DNA from: Zygnema cylindricum
Lineage: Eukaryota > Streptophyta > Zygnematophyceae > Zygnematales > Zygnemataceae
Assembly: GCA_037447655.1 (NCBI GenBank)
Contig: JBBHKE010000836.1
Span: 582,626 to 646,625, forward strand
DNA length: 64,000 nucleotides
Reading direction: 5' to 3'
The notes below the pieces were generated by a model. That model made no database searches, had not been told where the DNA came from, and worked only from the letters and a program-made list of their open reading frames with translations. A program made the position numbers and the translations under genes. Numbering within the stretch: position 1 is the stretch's first letter; the number at the start of each line of letters is the position of its first letter. Positions 20,497-30,810 of the stretch are shown in pieces.

Positions 20497-20833
20497 TGTA
20501 ACTCTGAGACCTCCATAGGACCTCAGAGTAGGCAGCTCACACGAAGCCTCTAGGATAACCCTGACCCCTTTGTGTTTCAGCAACAATAACTGCAACCCTA
20601 GCAGACAAAAACTCTGACCACCTTCAACCCTTTGAAGGCAAGACTCCCCTGAGTCTATAGCAAAAAAAGTCTCTGAATTTGCTCCCCTGAGTAGTAAGTT
20701 ATGGAGGGTCAAAGTTGAACTTTTGGACACGAACTCTTTGGGAGAGAGGGTCCAATGTATCAATTTTTTCTAGGTCCTATCTCTCTCTAAAACTCTATCT
20801 ATTAAAGTACGGCACCAACTTTAAAACTGTGTT

Positions 20834-20881
20834 GTACATAATGGTACAGGTGCCAGTGTACTTTCTGTACGACCATTGTAC
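20834..20881 (-). promoter_or_regulatory. GTAC cluster, Copia F 5' LTR
   Basis: Five GTAC words at 20834, 20844, 20858, 20867 and 20878. Same relative place as in the C, A and O LTRs. Confidence 0.5.
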
Positions 20882-21215
20882 AACAGGGCTAACAAGTCGA
20901 CATATGTCATTTTTGGATTCATTCTTGTAATCCCCAAAGATGCCGTAATCCAATATGGTTGTGCCACGTGTTAATTGATGTGACAACAACCGCAAACCGC
21001 CGAAAACCTATTCTGCAACCTCAGCTTGCTTTGCGGCCGTCTGATTAAACCGGATTTTAATCGTAGCCATTATTAATAGTGCGTGGTATTTGTTTCTGAT
21101 GTGCCGTACGCCGTACAACACAAATTGTATCTATGTCCAAATATCCCGTTAAATGAAATAGCCTACGTGTTAATATTTATATAATTATCAAACCCTATAC
21201 TGTATAATCTTGATC

Positions 21216-21290
21216 TTAGACTTATTGGCTAAGTCTATCAGCGTTTTGACAAACGGCAGGTATCAAGTTCAAATCCCGGGTCCGTCAATT
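21216..21290 (+). other. tRNA-like unit in Copia F 5' LTR (best D-arm)
   Basis: The plus strand reads TAGACTTATTGGCTAAGTC, a perfect tRNA-type D-arm (GACT / AGTC around a GG-containing loop). After ACGGCAGGTATC comes AAGTTCAAATCCCGGG (B-box-like). The T-stem does not pair, so it is unlikely to be a functional tRNA. Antisense to the LTR. Confidence 0.7.
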
Positions 21291-21539
21291 ACTATTTTGG
21301 TTCATTTACCAATCTACTGTCTTTCGCCCTTTGGATAGCATCGGCGGCCATGGCTCTTTCTCCCTCTCAAACTTTTAATGATTGCGACAAGTGTAGAGCT
21401 GGAGAGAGGACTTAGAGGCAGACTCCCATTGCTTTTTTTTTGCATTTTACAAAACCTAGGAAATACTAAAATTACCTATAATTTCTACACATTACGGGAA
21501 GAGCGACCACGGCTAAGAAACTGACAAGAAGCAGCGGGA

Positions 21540-21932
21540 CAGCTATGCCATACCATGGCCGTACAAGAAGTACACTGGCATTTGTACCTTCTAGTACTTA
21601 GGAATCTTGTGATTTGCTAGGTATAGTAGTAGTTGGGGGTTCTGAGAGCGATTGAGGACTTAGACAATTTTTGAGGCGCCTCTCTCTGAAAAACCTTTTG
21701 TATTAATAGGCCATCTTTGGCCAACAATAACTTATTGATCAGGGGAGCATATACATAAATTCTTTTTGCGTTTAACTCAAGGATGAGGGTCCCTCGCAAC
21801 GGTGAGGTTGCTAATAACTCTTGTCTAACCGAGTGGCTTTTATTTGGTCTGATAGTCAATAGGAAAAATATTATCCTAAAGGTTTCATATAAGTTGGACA
21901 TTCTTGTGGGCGAATGGAGGTCACAGAATTAC
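21540..21932 (+). repeat. LTR fragment (R-U5 part), Copia
   Basis: Plus-strand LTR piece with CCATGGCCGTACAAGAAGTACA, TTTGTACC and CTAGTAC, then the hairpin zone (GGCCATCTTTGGCC at 21708-21721, GATCAGGGGAGC) and the U5 end ATGGAGGTCACAGAATTACA at about 21913-21932. The primer-site position reads GGTAAGTTATTA, damaged. The first half of the LTR is absent. Confidence 0.6.
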
Positions 21933-22764
21933 AGGTAAGTTATTAACGGTAATATGGTTCTCATAAGCAAATCAACAACCCCAAAAAGGATTGGTAAAAC
22001 CACTTGTTTACGAGGGAGAAGTCATTTCGGGAGGTCTAAGATACCATGGTTCACAAGGTGATGTAATATCCCAAAAAGGAGATGGTCAAGTTTTCGATGG
22101 GAAGAACTAAAGAAATAGTTGGGAGGTAAAAGATGCCTCTGGCGTTACGAAAAACAACGAGTTAAGATAGTAAACGCTACTTGTGAATCTATAAACATAA
22201 AGAGGTATTCACAATGCGAAAGGTCATCCAATGGAGCGTCTTTAACAAACTAATTAACAAAATCAAAGGCTCCAATACCGGAACATAAAGAGCTTATACC
22301 CATTTGAGAAGTAGAAATCTGGAATCCTAAACAAAAAGAGAGATTCGGTGGTAAACAACTAGGGCTCTGTATGACACATTTAAGGAATTTTATAAGAAGG
22401 TGTATCTTGAAGACCTCCATAAAGTGGAGAAATGAAAGAACAAACAAGTTCAAAAAATCAATGATGTGAGTGTCGTCAACAACCGAAACAACAAACAACT
22501 TGGAAAATTTACACTCGGTGTTGTTAAAGAATATAAGTAAGTTAGAGAAAATAAAAGAGCTCATAAATGGTCACCTTGACGAGTACCACTGACTGATTTC
22601 AAAGTGGTAACGTCCTCGAGGCCACCAATTGGATGAAGTAGAGGGCTTAATTTAGTGTAAAAAACATAGACAGCAAAGAAAATTCAGTTCATTAGCGACG
22701 AGGCTAGTTGGAGCTCACGAAAATTGTCGTTGCAGTCTACAGTATGAAAAGCATTGGCATGGTA
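21933..22764 (+). pseudogene. Probable Copia gag relic
   Basis: Follows the LTR fragment where gag is expected. Near 22091-22165 short pieces in alternating frames read FDGKN, then NSWEV and related words, similar to Copia gag N-termini (F-x-G-x-N-x-x-W). The rest has many stops in all frames. The reverse ORF at 22250-22564 shows no motif and is probably a shadow. A weak call based on position. Confidence 0.3.
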
Positions 22765-23675
22765 TGCAATTCTGTGTCCTCCATTAGACAACAGAATTGA
22801 AGAAGCTTCTAGATAGTTTTAACTAACCCACTTCAAACCACAACCACTGCTGCCCAAGAATGCACATTGACAGTTTGACTACACCCATGTCCAGCTTGGA
22901 CTCCCTTGAGTCCGTGGCAAAAAGAATCACTGAAAACGGCAAACCAGCCGATAAATTAAGAGCCGGCAAAAATGCCAATTTTATACAAAGCTCTCTTACA
23001 GAGAGGTGACTATCTTCCAGATTTTCTTAAGTCCTAAATCCCTCTCACAACCCCTATCTACTAATATACGGACCAATCACATGAATGTAAAGTACAAAAA
23101 GGTACTATGGTCGGTGTCCTTTTTGTACGACCTGTGTACAACAAGGCCACTGAGCAGACGCGTGTCACTTTTTCACTCGTCCGTATGTTCTCCGGAATTC
23201 TTGCAACCAATTGTTATCCCTTAACGTGGCGTCAGGTCAAGCCACGTCCATTAACGTCAAAGTGACCATTCTGCGATCTCGGCAGTGACATGCCTAGTCG
23301 GATTAAACCCGACATTAAATGTTGACCATCGAAACAAATGTCCCATTCATTTTTTTCGTGCAAAATAACGTCCGCACTGAAATACTTTAACTAATTCTAT
23401 GTTCTTTTGTTCGCTTTCCTGTTTATCGGTTTCAGGATTATGTATTAGCTTAAATACGTATCACACCCCATGTAATTTAACGGAGTTCACGACAAACTGG
23501 TTAGAGCTATCGGCTACGCGGTACTCTAGCGATCACCCTCTCGATCCTTCATTGACTACAACAAGTATGGGGCTAGAGAGAGGAGGTGAAGGCAGGTTGC
23601 CTGCCCTTTTTTTTTTTTTTTTATACTAACCTATTTCTACCTAGAAAATACTCTAGAAATCTATTAATTTCAACA
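22765..23675 (-). repeat. Copia G 3' LTR
   Basis: The minus strand begins TGTTGAAATTAATAG next to the purine tract (complement of 23676-23688) and ends ...AGAATTGCATACC. It pairs with the LTR at 28053-29049. Relative to that copy it has lost about 105 bp around 23520, including the B box of the tRNA-like unit and the AGCCATGGCT palindrome. A T18 tract sits at 23608-23625. Confidence 0.85.
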
Positions 23676-23688
23676 CTCCCTTTATTTT

Positions 23689-24839
23689 CTAGTCTAGTTT
23701 TAACTTTAGTTTTAGTCTACATTTTTCTCTGCAATATTTCAATTTAGGAGAGGGCACTAGTTTTGTCATTATATCAGCCACCATTTCCTCATCAGATCTA
23801 TATACAAGATTCACAATCTTACTCTCAACTTTTTCCCTCATAAAACTCAATTTTATGTCCATATGTTTATCTTTGAAATGATGTTTTGGATTAGCTGGAA
23901 TTGCAATGGCAGCTTGATTATCACAAAACACTTGATACACTCCCTCTTTCATATACCCCAATTATTGCAACAAAGACTTGACCCACATCAATTCTTTCAC
24001 AAGGCCATGTACTCAGCCTCCATAGTAGACTGAGCAACCACCTTTTGTTGCGTAATGCTCCAACAGCAAGCACCTTCCCCCACATACAGCACATACCCAG
24101 AAGTGCGTCTTCTCATAGGTGCGTCCCTATAACTGGCATCACTCTAAGTAGCGCTGTCAGTGTGCTTCCCTCCCAAATGCAACCATAATTCTCTGGTTCC
24201 CACCAGATATCTCATGACTCTCTTCGATGCCACCTAGTCTCTCTTCCTAGGATCATTAAGACTCCTACTGAGTACTCCAACTGCTACCCCTATGTCCGGC
24301 CTGGTACAGTTCATGAAATAGATCAAACTTCCTACAACCCGTCTTTAAGGGATAGACTTCATAAACTCTCTCTTATCTGGACTCATCTGATCATCGAAGA
24401 TTATCACTCCTCCTTTTACACTTCCATCACTTATTTTTTTCAAGTCTATGTGAGTGGTACAATTGTTAGCCTTTTCCATCTAAAATTTCTCAAGCATATT
24501 ACGTATTGCTTCTTTCTGAGTAAGTTTGATAATCCTTTTCCCCCTATCTCTCTCCATTTAGATCCCCAAAATTTATTTTGCCTCACCTAAATCCTTCATA
24601 TCAAATCTGCCTCTAAGATCTTTCTTTAGCCTATTGATCTTTTCCAAAGACATACTGAGCAGAAACAGATCATCCACATAGATTGCAATAAAAATGACAC
24701 CATTCTCATCCTCAAACATATAGATAGAATGGTCAGAACTGATCCGGATATACCCCAAACTGGTGAGAAACTCATCTAGTTTCTTCTTCCACAGTCGAAA
24801 GCATGCTTCAGTCCATATAAGGAATTGATGAGCTTTCAC
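23689..24839 (-). pseudogene. Copia G: RT end and RNase H
   Basis: Reverse strand. 24573-24839 carries RT with KKKLDEFLTSLGY and IYVDDLFLLS. 24000-24560 holds the RNase H region with the SDAS-type core in broken frames. 23689-23961 is the RNase H C-terminus (VFCDNQAAIAIPANPKHHFK, ADIMTKLVPSPKLKYCREK). A frame change near 23965 and further stops make it non-functional. Confidence 0.88.
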
Positions 24840-26560
24840 ACTTTGCTCTCATCTCCTTTCTCCTCAAATCTCTCTGGTTGCCTTATGAATATCTCTTCCT
24901 CTAACTCACCATTAAGAAAGGCAGTCTTAATATCCATCTGGTGTTTTTCTATGTCTTCTACTGCTGCCAGACTGAGGAGAATCCTTACTAAGGGAACTGA
25001 ACAACTGGAGCAAAGGTCTCCTCATAGTCAATCCCCTCCTTTTGGGTGAACCACTTTGCTACCAATCAAGCCTTATACCTCTCAATGGTATTATCTGGGT
25101 TCAATTTAAGTTTTAACACCCATTTACACCAAATCAGTTTTTTGTCGAAGGACATTCCGCTAGTTCCCAAGTATTTGCTTCCATGATAAAGGCCATCTCA
25201 TCATTTATGGCTCTAATCAATTTGTCTTTCTCTTGACTGCTACTACCTCTGAGTATGACTGAGGCTCATCTAGGTGAGAAAGCTTAGTTACCTTGTGAGC
25301 AACATGTTTTTCCAGGATCCTTAGGTGAGAAAGCTTAGTTACCTTGTGAGCAACATGTTTTTCCAGGATCCTTTTGCTGCTGTTTCTTCCCCCCTCAAAC
25401 TCCAAAGCTGGGATGGAGGGAAGTCTTGGATTTCTCCTTACTACCTCATCGACTTCTCTATCCATGAAAGCCAATTCTGGTCCCTCCTTTTCTGTCTCCT
25501 CCAAGTCCATAGGAATATGCGAGGTTTGCGGCGGATTGCCTGTGTCTTAGATCTCTACTGAATCTGCAATCCCTGTTTCACTCATGTTTTGGGTAGGATA
25601 GAGTCCTCCTCACCTTTAGACTTAAATCTGATTCTTATCTTTTTGGTATTTTTAAAAGGATCAAATGAGTTCCCTTCATCCATGACAACTAGGTGTTTGA
25701 CCAGGATGATATCTCTCTTTGCTAAGTCATAGTTTCTATATACCTTGACATCCTCATCATATTCTACAAAGTATCTAGGTTTTTCCTTAGCATCTAGTTT
25801 CCAGTTTTACCTATTTGTGTCAAAACTGTAAACTAGGCAACCGAACACTTTAAAGTGAGAGATATCCGGTTTCTTTTTCACCCACCTCTCATAAGGTGTC
25901 ATTCCCTTTACAGCAGAGGTAAGGACTCTAATTTTAATGAAGTTGGCAGAGTTCATGGCCTCTGCCCAAAATCTCTTTCTGATTTTTTTATCAGCCAACA
26001 TGCTACATGCACTATCTCCTAGTGTTCGATTCAACTTCTCAGCTACCCCATTTTGTTCCGGGTTATATGGTACAATTTTTTGGTGCTGCACTCCCTCATC
26101 TCTCAGATATTTCTCAAACTGGTTAGAGGTATATTCCCCCCTATTATCACTCCTTATCCTCTTAATAGGGGTTTCATGCAACTTCTCACTCCAGGCTTTA
26201 TATTCTTCGAAGTAAATGGATACTTTAGACTTGTTTTTTAGAAAGTAGACTCTAGAGTATCTAGACCAAGTCATCAGTTATTGTCAACTTAAACCTCTTT
26301 CCTCCAACCGAGGGTACTTTTGCGGGTCCCCAGATATCTGTGTTTACTAGATCTAGTACTTTCTCACCTTTATACGTGGCGGCTTTGGGAATGGGAAGTT
26401 TGTGAGCCTTACCTTGAGCACAACCACTACAATCATTCATCATTTCATTATCCCCAAACTGAATGCTTTCTACTACCCCAAGCATTTCATTTCCCTCAAC
26501 CTATCAAAATGCACATGCCCCAATCGTTTATGCCAAATCTTCAACTTTGGAACACCTAAA
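24840..26560 (-). pseudogene. Copia G: integrase and IN-RT linker
   Basis: Reverse strand. 26261-26485 is the pre-integrase zinc finger (NDCSGCAQGKAHKLPIPK). 25807-26274 is the integrase core with RSDNRGEYTS and the Glu in NGVAEKLNRT. The first Asp lies at the frame break (TDD then MTWSRYSR). 25217-25510 is the linker with FEGGRNSSKR. It contains a 51-bp tandem duplication (25272-25373) that repeats RILEKHVAHKVTKLSHL. The RT N-terminus lies broken at 24840-25130. Confidence 0.85.
25272..25373 (-). repeat. 51-bp tandem duplication inside Copia G
   Basis: Two near-identical 51-bp copies starting at 25272 and 25323. It keeps the frame and doubles a 17-residue segment of the integrase-RT linker. 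Absent from F, A and H. Confidence 0.9.
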
Positions 26561-26649
26561 TAATAAGCATTCTTCATTTCATTACTCAGGTTTAGCCTAA
26601 ACATTCCTTGGCTACCCTTATCAGTCGTGAAGGAAACTTCATTTCCATG

Positions 26650-28052
26650 CTAAGCTGTAAAGACTCCCTTTTTTGTGAAGGTATCAAACTCTTTGTCATC
26701 TAACACAGACGTAGAGACAAGATTTTTACTCAGCTGAGGAATGTAGAGTACATCTGAGAATGTGAGTATAGAAGTCCTACCCTCCACTAAGACTTTAATA
26801 TCTATTGACCCCACTAGATCTGTAGTAACCACTCTCCCAGCCCCATACTCTATCTCGACAGTAGGGATTTTTCTTTGCTTAGTGAAGAGTTCATTATCAC
26901 AACACATATACTTGGATGCACCTGAGTCGATGATCCATCCTTCCTGTTGAGCTTCTCGAATTGCTCCAAGGGCACACTTTTGTCTGTGAGGGATCTCCTT
27001 CTCCTCCAGACTCTTGTCAAGAAGAAGCTCCCCATCCTCTTCAAAAGACTCATCTTCGTTTTCTCTTGTCACTTTTGTGACCACAAGTGCCTTTTTCTTC
27101 CCTCCGGAAGAACCCCCTCCACGGTTCACTTAGAGCCTCAGCTCTGACAGCTTGACACAATCTGCGATAAAAGTGTCCCGGGTTTTTCCAAAAATTACAA
27201 AGGCCTTTTGGGGGCCTTGGTTCTCCAGACTGATCTCTTTCCTCTTTGTACGATTTCTTCGGGTCCTTCCCCCATCGGACCCGTCCTACAGCTAGAGATT
27301 GAATGCTCTTTCCCCCTCTCCTAATCTCCATGGTATTTTCTTATAGAAGTATCATCCAAACCAGTGTATTCCACTTCAATAAACTATCAGTCATTTCCTC
27401 TACTCTGTACACTATGTTATCATACTCGTCTAGTGACTTCATGATGAGAGTGTTAACTTTCATTTTCATTGTATTTGTCCATCCGGCACTTTCAATGTTC
27501 ATCTACAAGCAAGAAAGATCATTACAATAATCTAACATCTTTCCTCCTTTGTAAGTGTAACTCGTTAGCTTTTGCTCAGCCATCCAGAGCTCCTGAATAG
27601 TTCCAGCTCTATAGATCTCCACTAAACTCTCCCACAACTCCTCGGCCATGTAAATGTGAAAGTGAGGGGTGGCCAATGCTTGAGTGAGATGCCTCAGAAT
27701 GAAATTCTTGGCAACCATGTTTACGTCTTCCCACATTTGAGTATCGTTCTCCACGGTCTTCACGACCCCCGATCCCGGTGCCATGGCAATAGGGGTGAAT
27801 GGTGTCTCTTTCCCTTTACCCTTTTCGGACACACTGCTGTCCCTATCATCTGCCTCCTCCGCGGAAGCAGTCGGTGCTGCTAAAAACCTTACTCCTCCAA
27901 ATCATGGCGGAATTCCCAAAAGTAGACGTTTCACTTGTCCACTGAGAATACCCCAGTATCGTTTTTCGCACAAATCCCCTATCATCATGGCTTCCCAATA
28001 GATGAACCCAGATCCATTAAAGGTGTTCACCGTAGAGGGTGGGCCCATAACC
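26650..28052 (-). pseudogene. Copia G: gag and protease
   Basis: Reverse strand. Gag starts at the ATG in the primer site, reading MGPPSTVNTFNGSGFIYWEA, with an in-frame LTR ATG upstream (MEDTKLQV then MGPP). 27503-27832 is the UBN2-type gag body (HLTQALATPHFHIYMAEELW). 27050-27331 has a zinc knuckle in which a cysteine reads Trp (CNFWKNPGHF). 26650-27129 is a protease with WIIDSGASKYMCCD and VLYIPQLSKNLVSTSV. Frame breaks separate the parts. Confidence 0.87.
28038..28052 (-). promoter_or_regulatory. Primer-binding site, Copia G (tRNA-iMet anticodon arm)
   Basis: The minus strand reads GGTTATGGGCCCACC directly after the LTR end ...AAAATTGCA, identical to the sites of F and A. Its ATG opens gag. 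Confidence 0.85.
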
Positions 28053-29049
28053 TGCAATTTTGTGTCCTCCATTAGACTACAGAATTCAGGAAGCCTCTAG
28101 ATAATTTTAGCTAACCTACTTCAAGCCACAACCACTACTCCCCAAGAATGCAAACTGATAGCTTGATTGCACCCTTGTGCAGCGTGGACTCCCTTGATTC
28201 CGTAGCAAAAAGAATCTTTGAAAATGACCAACCAGCCGATAATTTATGAACCGGCAAAAATGCTAATTTTTTACAAAGCTCTCTTAGAGATAGGTGTCTA
28301 TCTACCAGATTTTCCTAAGTCCTAAATCCCTCTCACAACCCTTATCTATTGAAGTACGGACCAATCACATGAATGTAAAGTACAGAAAGGTACTATGGCC
28401 GGTGTCTTTTCTGTACAACAAGGCCACTGAGCAGATGCGTGTCACGTTTTCACTCGTCCGTATGTTCCCCGGAATTCTTGCGACCAAATGTTATCCCTTA
28501 ACGTGGCGCCAGGTCATGCCACGTCTATAAACGTCAAAGTGACCATTCCGCAATCTCGGCAGTGATATGCGATGTCGGATTAAATCCGACATTAAATGTC
28601 GACCATCGAAACAAATGTCCGATTCATTTTTTTCGTGCAAAATAATGTCCGCACTGAAATAATTTAACTAGCTCTATGTTCTTTTGTTCGTATTCCAGTT
28701 TATTGGTTTCAGGATTATGTATTAGCTTAAATACGTTTCACACCCCATGTAATTTAACAGACTTCACGACAGGCTGGTTAGAGCTACCGGCTACGCCGTA
28801 CTATACCGGTCGGAGGTTCGAGTCCTGATGGACTCAACCTTTTGTTGAGAGTGACATTTGTCACTCTTTAGTCCTACTTGCAGAACTAAGGCAGCCATGG
28901 CTTAATCACCCTCTCTATCCTTTGGTGACTACAACAAGTATGGGGGCTAAAGAGAGGAGGTGAAGGCAGGTTGCTTGCCCTTTTCTTTTTCCTTTTATAC
29001 TTACCTGTTTATACCTAAAAAATACTTTAGAAATCTATTAATTTTAATA
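28053..29049 (-). repeat. Copia G 5' LTR
   Basis: Full-length partner of 22765-23675. It holds the AGCCATGGCTT fold-back (about 28893-28980), a tRNA-like unit with both boxes, and GTAC words at 28354, 28380, 28390 and 28413. The right end reads ...ATTTTAATA where the 3' copy has CAACA. No convincing target duplication is seen (TGGTA left against TTGTC right). Confidence 0.85.
28768..28838 (+). other. tRNA-like unit in Copia G 5' LTR (canonical B box)
   Basis: TGGTTAGAGCTACCGG (28775-28790) followed by GGAGGTTCGAGTCC; the B box GGTTCGAGTCC at 28815-28825 fits the consensus exactly. Antisense to element G. In the 3' LTR only the A-box half survives (near 23497-23510). Confidence 0.75.
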
Positions 29050-29876
29050 TTGTCAACTTAGAGAGCCACCTCATTCAAATGCAAGTCAAGAATCGCCCGT
29101 AAACTGTGGACAACTACCTCACTACCACACCAAAGTTACATAGGAAATAATTTTCTTGGGTAGCCCCTAAAAACCCTAGACACATTAGTCTTCCTTTTAA
29201 ACGATATAAGATTTTTTTGCCAACAATTGATCGAACACCACTAGCACTATATAAGATAACAACAAGTTGCATTACGACCAAAAGTGACACTACAATGCGT
29301 GGCACATGTTTTCGTCCCCAAATGAAAAGCCACTTTAAAAACCAAATCAAAACCTTGCGATTGGATTTTTCAAAGGGAAAATATCGTTGAAAATTGAATA
29401 TACCATTCTTGAGAATCCCATAGGTGATAGGTGAGGGTATCTAGCCAAACCTCTAGCAAATGTATCTTAATCAAGATTGAAAGGTTCCAAAGGTTCATAG
29501 GAGTTAAAAAAGGGCAAAACCCGATGGGTGCTGTTGGTGGAGGATCAAGAGAGCTTCAAGTAATGTTGACATGGTTGGCTTTGGTGTAAAAGGTTGGCAT
29601 GCAAGAGTTCCACAAGAGAGCTCACCACATCACCCAAAGAGCATGTCAAGTTCCATACGGGTTGTATTGGCAAGAGATGAAGCTTGATGACATCGACGGG
29701 TCACAAAAAGGTAATTACATGATCTATATATCCTTAATGAAAAGGTTTTTCATTACCACGCTGAAAAATTTGACATCGTGAACGTGTGTTCGTGCCCCAG
29801 TAGTACCCCAACGAGGGGGTAAGACAAAAACCTTAAAAAGATAATAAAATAAAAGGCCAGGTTTCCTCATTACAAA
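29050..29876. other. No gene recognised
   Basis: Between LTR G and LTR H. Reverse-strand frames around 29114-29350 and a plus ORF at 29599-29781 show no motif I can name. It could be very old element sequence or host intergenic DNA. Confidence 0.4.
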
Positions 29877-30795
29877 TGTTGAAAATAAAAAAAGGGTAAT
29901 TCCTATCCAACTTGTAAGTCTCAAGGTTAGAGGCAGAATAGAATCCGTAAGGGGAGTGTAGCCATAGCTTTGTGGCAGCCAAAGCTATGGGAAAGAGAGG
30001 AAGAAAGAACCACATGAAAAATAGTGACCTAGTCGAGATTCGACCGCGGGTCGTTCAATATACAAATGTAGTCGTCCGCTTTATTCGCTGACTTGTAGAA
30101 GTAGCGTTGATGATATAGGGTTTGATAGTTACATAAACTCCTCACAAAAATATGGAACCGACGAGGTACGACAGCCATTCTGAAATAACAAGCGACCATT
30201 TTAATGAACATTCTGCGCGCCGTCTAAATCAGATGCCATCTAAATGCGACGGACGACATTTCAAGAGCAGACGGCTCGCGTGAGAGTTGACAACCTTTAA
30301 TGGCCCTTTAAGGAGCTTGCGCCACGACGCCAAAGGTCGACGGAGGAAGACAAGACAGATCCATGGCGTCGAACATGGAAGGTACCCCATCTTTAGTGGG
30401 GTCCTACATCTGCCATACAATATCCATGGCGGTTAGTAAATTTTGTGCATAAAGCGCAGTACTTTACAGTTCACTCATTTGCTCAGGGTTAAGTAAGCAG
30501 ACTTTGACACTAAGTAGTTTAGACTTAGAGTATTTTTGAAGCCCTCTCTCACAAACGTCATGTGTATAATTTCTTTGTCTTTGAACAGCCATAACTTACA
30601 TCTCAAGGGAGCAAATTTGGAAATTCTTTTTGCGTTCAGCTCAAAGGATTCTTCACCTCACAAAGGTGAGGTTGGTCATGTTTTTGCCTTCATGGGTTTT
30701 AGATATTCCTTGATGAATCATAGTGGATTAGGGTTATCCTAAAGGCTTTCTTTGAGCTGCTCATTCTGTATGACTATGGGGTCTAACTAATTTTA
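29877..30795 (+). repeat. Copia H 5' LTR
   Basis: Starts TGTTGAAAATAAAAAAAGGG and ends ...CTAATTTTA. It has AGCCATAGCT (29956-29965), the counterpart of the AGCCATGGCT palindrome, an antisense tRNA-like unit at 30027-30095, the hairpin zone (ATCTCAAGGGAGCAAA near 30600), and a damaged primer site right after the end. No 3' partner is present because the element is fused to J. Confidence 0.65.
30027..30095 (-). other. tRNA-like unit in Copia H LTR
   Basis: Minus strand: GTCAGCGAATAAAGCGG (A-box region) then CCGCGGTCGAATCTCGAC (B-box region, GGTCGAATCTC). Antisense to the LTR, as in the other families. Confidence 0.6.
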
Positions 30796-30810
30796 GGTTA
30801 AGGTCCCACC
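30796..30810 (+). promoter_or_regulatory. Damaged primer-binding site, Copia H
   Basis: GGTTAAGGTCCCACC against the intact GGTTATGGGCCCACC of A, F and G: two mismatches, one of which destroys the ATG. Confidence 0.7.

Larger units (their letters stand above)
20497..21489 (-). repeat. Copia F 5' LTR
   Basis: The minus strand begins TGTAGAAATTATAGG (right end 21489) and ends ...GAGTTACA at 20497, i.e. TG...CA. Contents in minus order: CATGGCT fold-back (about 21340-21440), antisense tRNA-like unit, GTAC cluster (20834-20881), small hairpins (about 20640-20720), U5 with in-frame ATGGAGGTCTCAGAG, then the primer site. Length about 993 bp. Confidence 0.85.

Noticed and set aside
28768-28838. Functional tRNA gene
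   Set aside because: A and B boxes are good but the T-stem and acceptor do not pair and no terminator T-run is placed correctly. I call it tRNA-like only.
22760-29054. Target-site duplication of Copia G
   Set aside because: The five bases outside the two LTRs (TGGTA and TTGTC) do not match, so I do not claim one.
29050-29876. A host gene between Copia G and Copia H
   Set aside because: Frames are short and stop-rich, and no motif or plausible exon structure was recognised.
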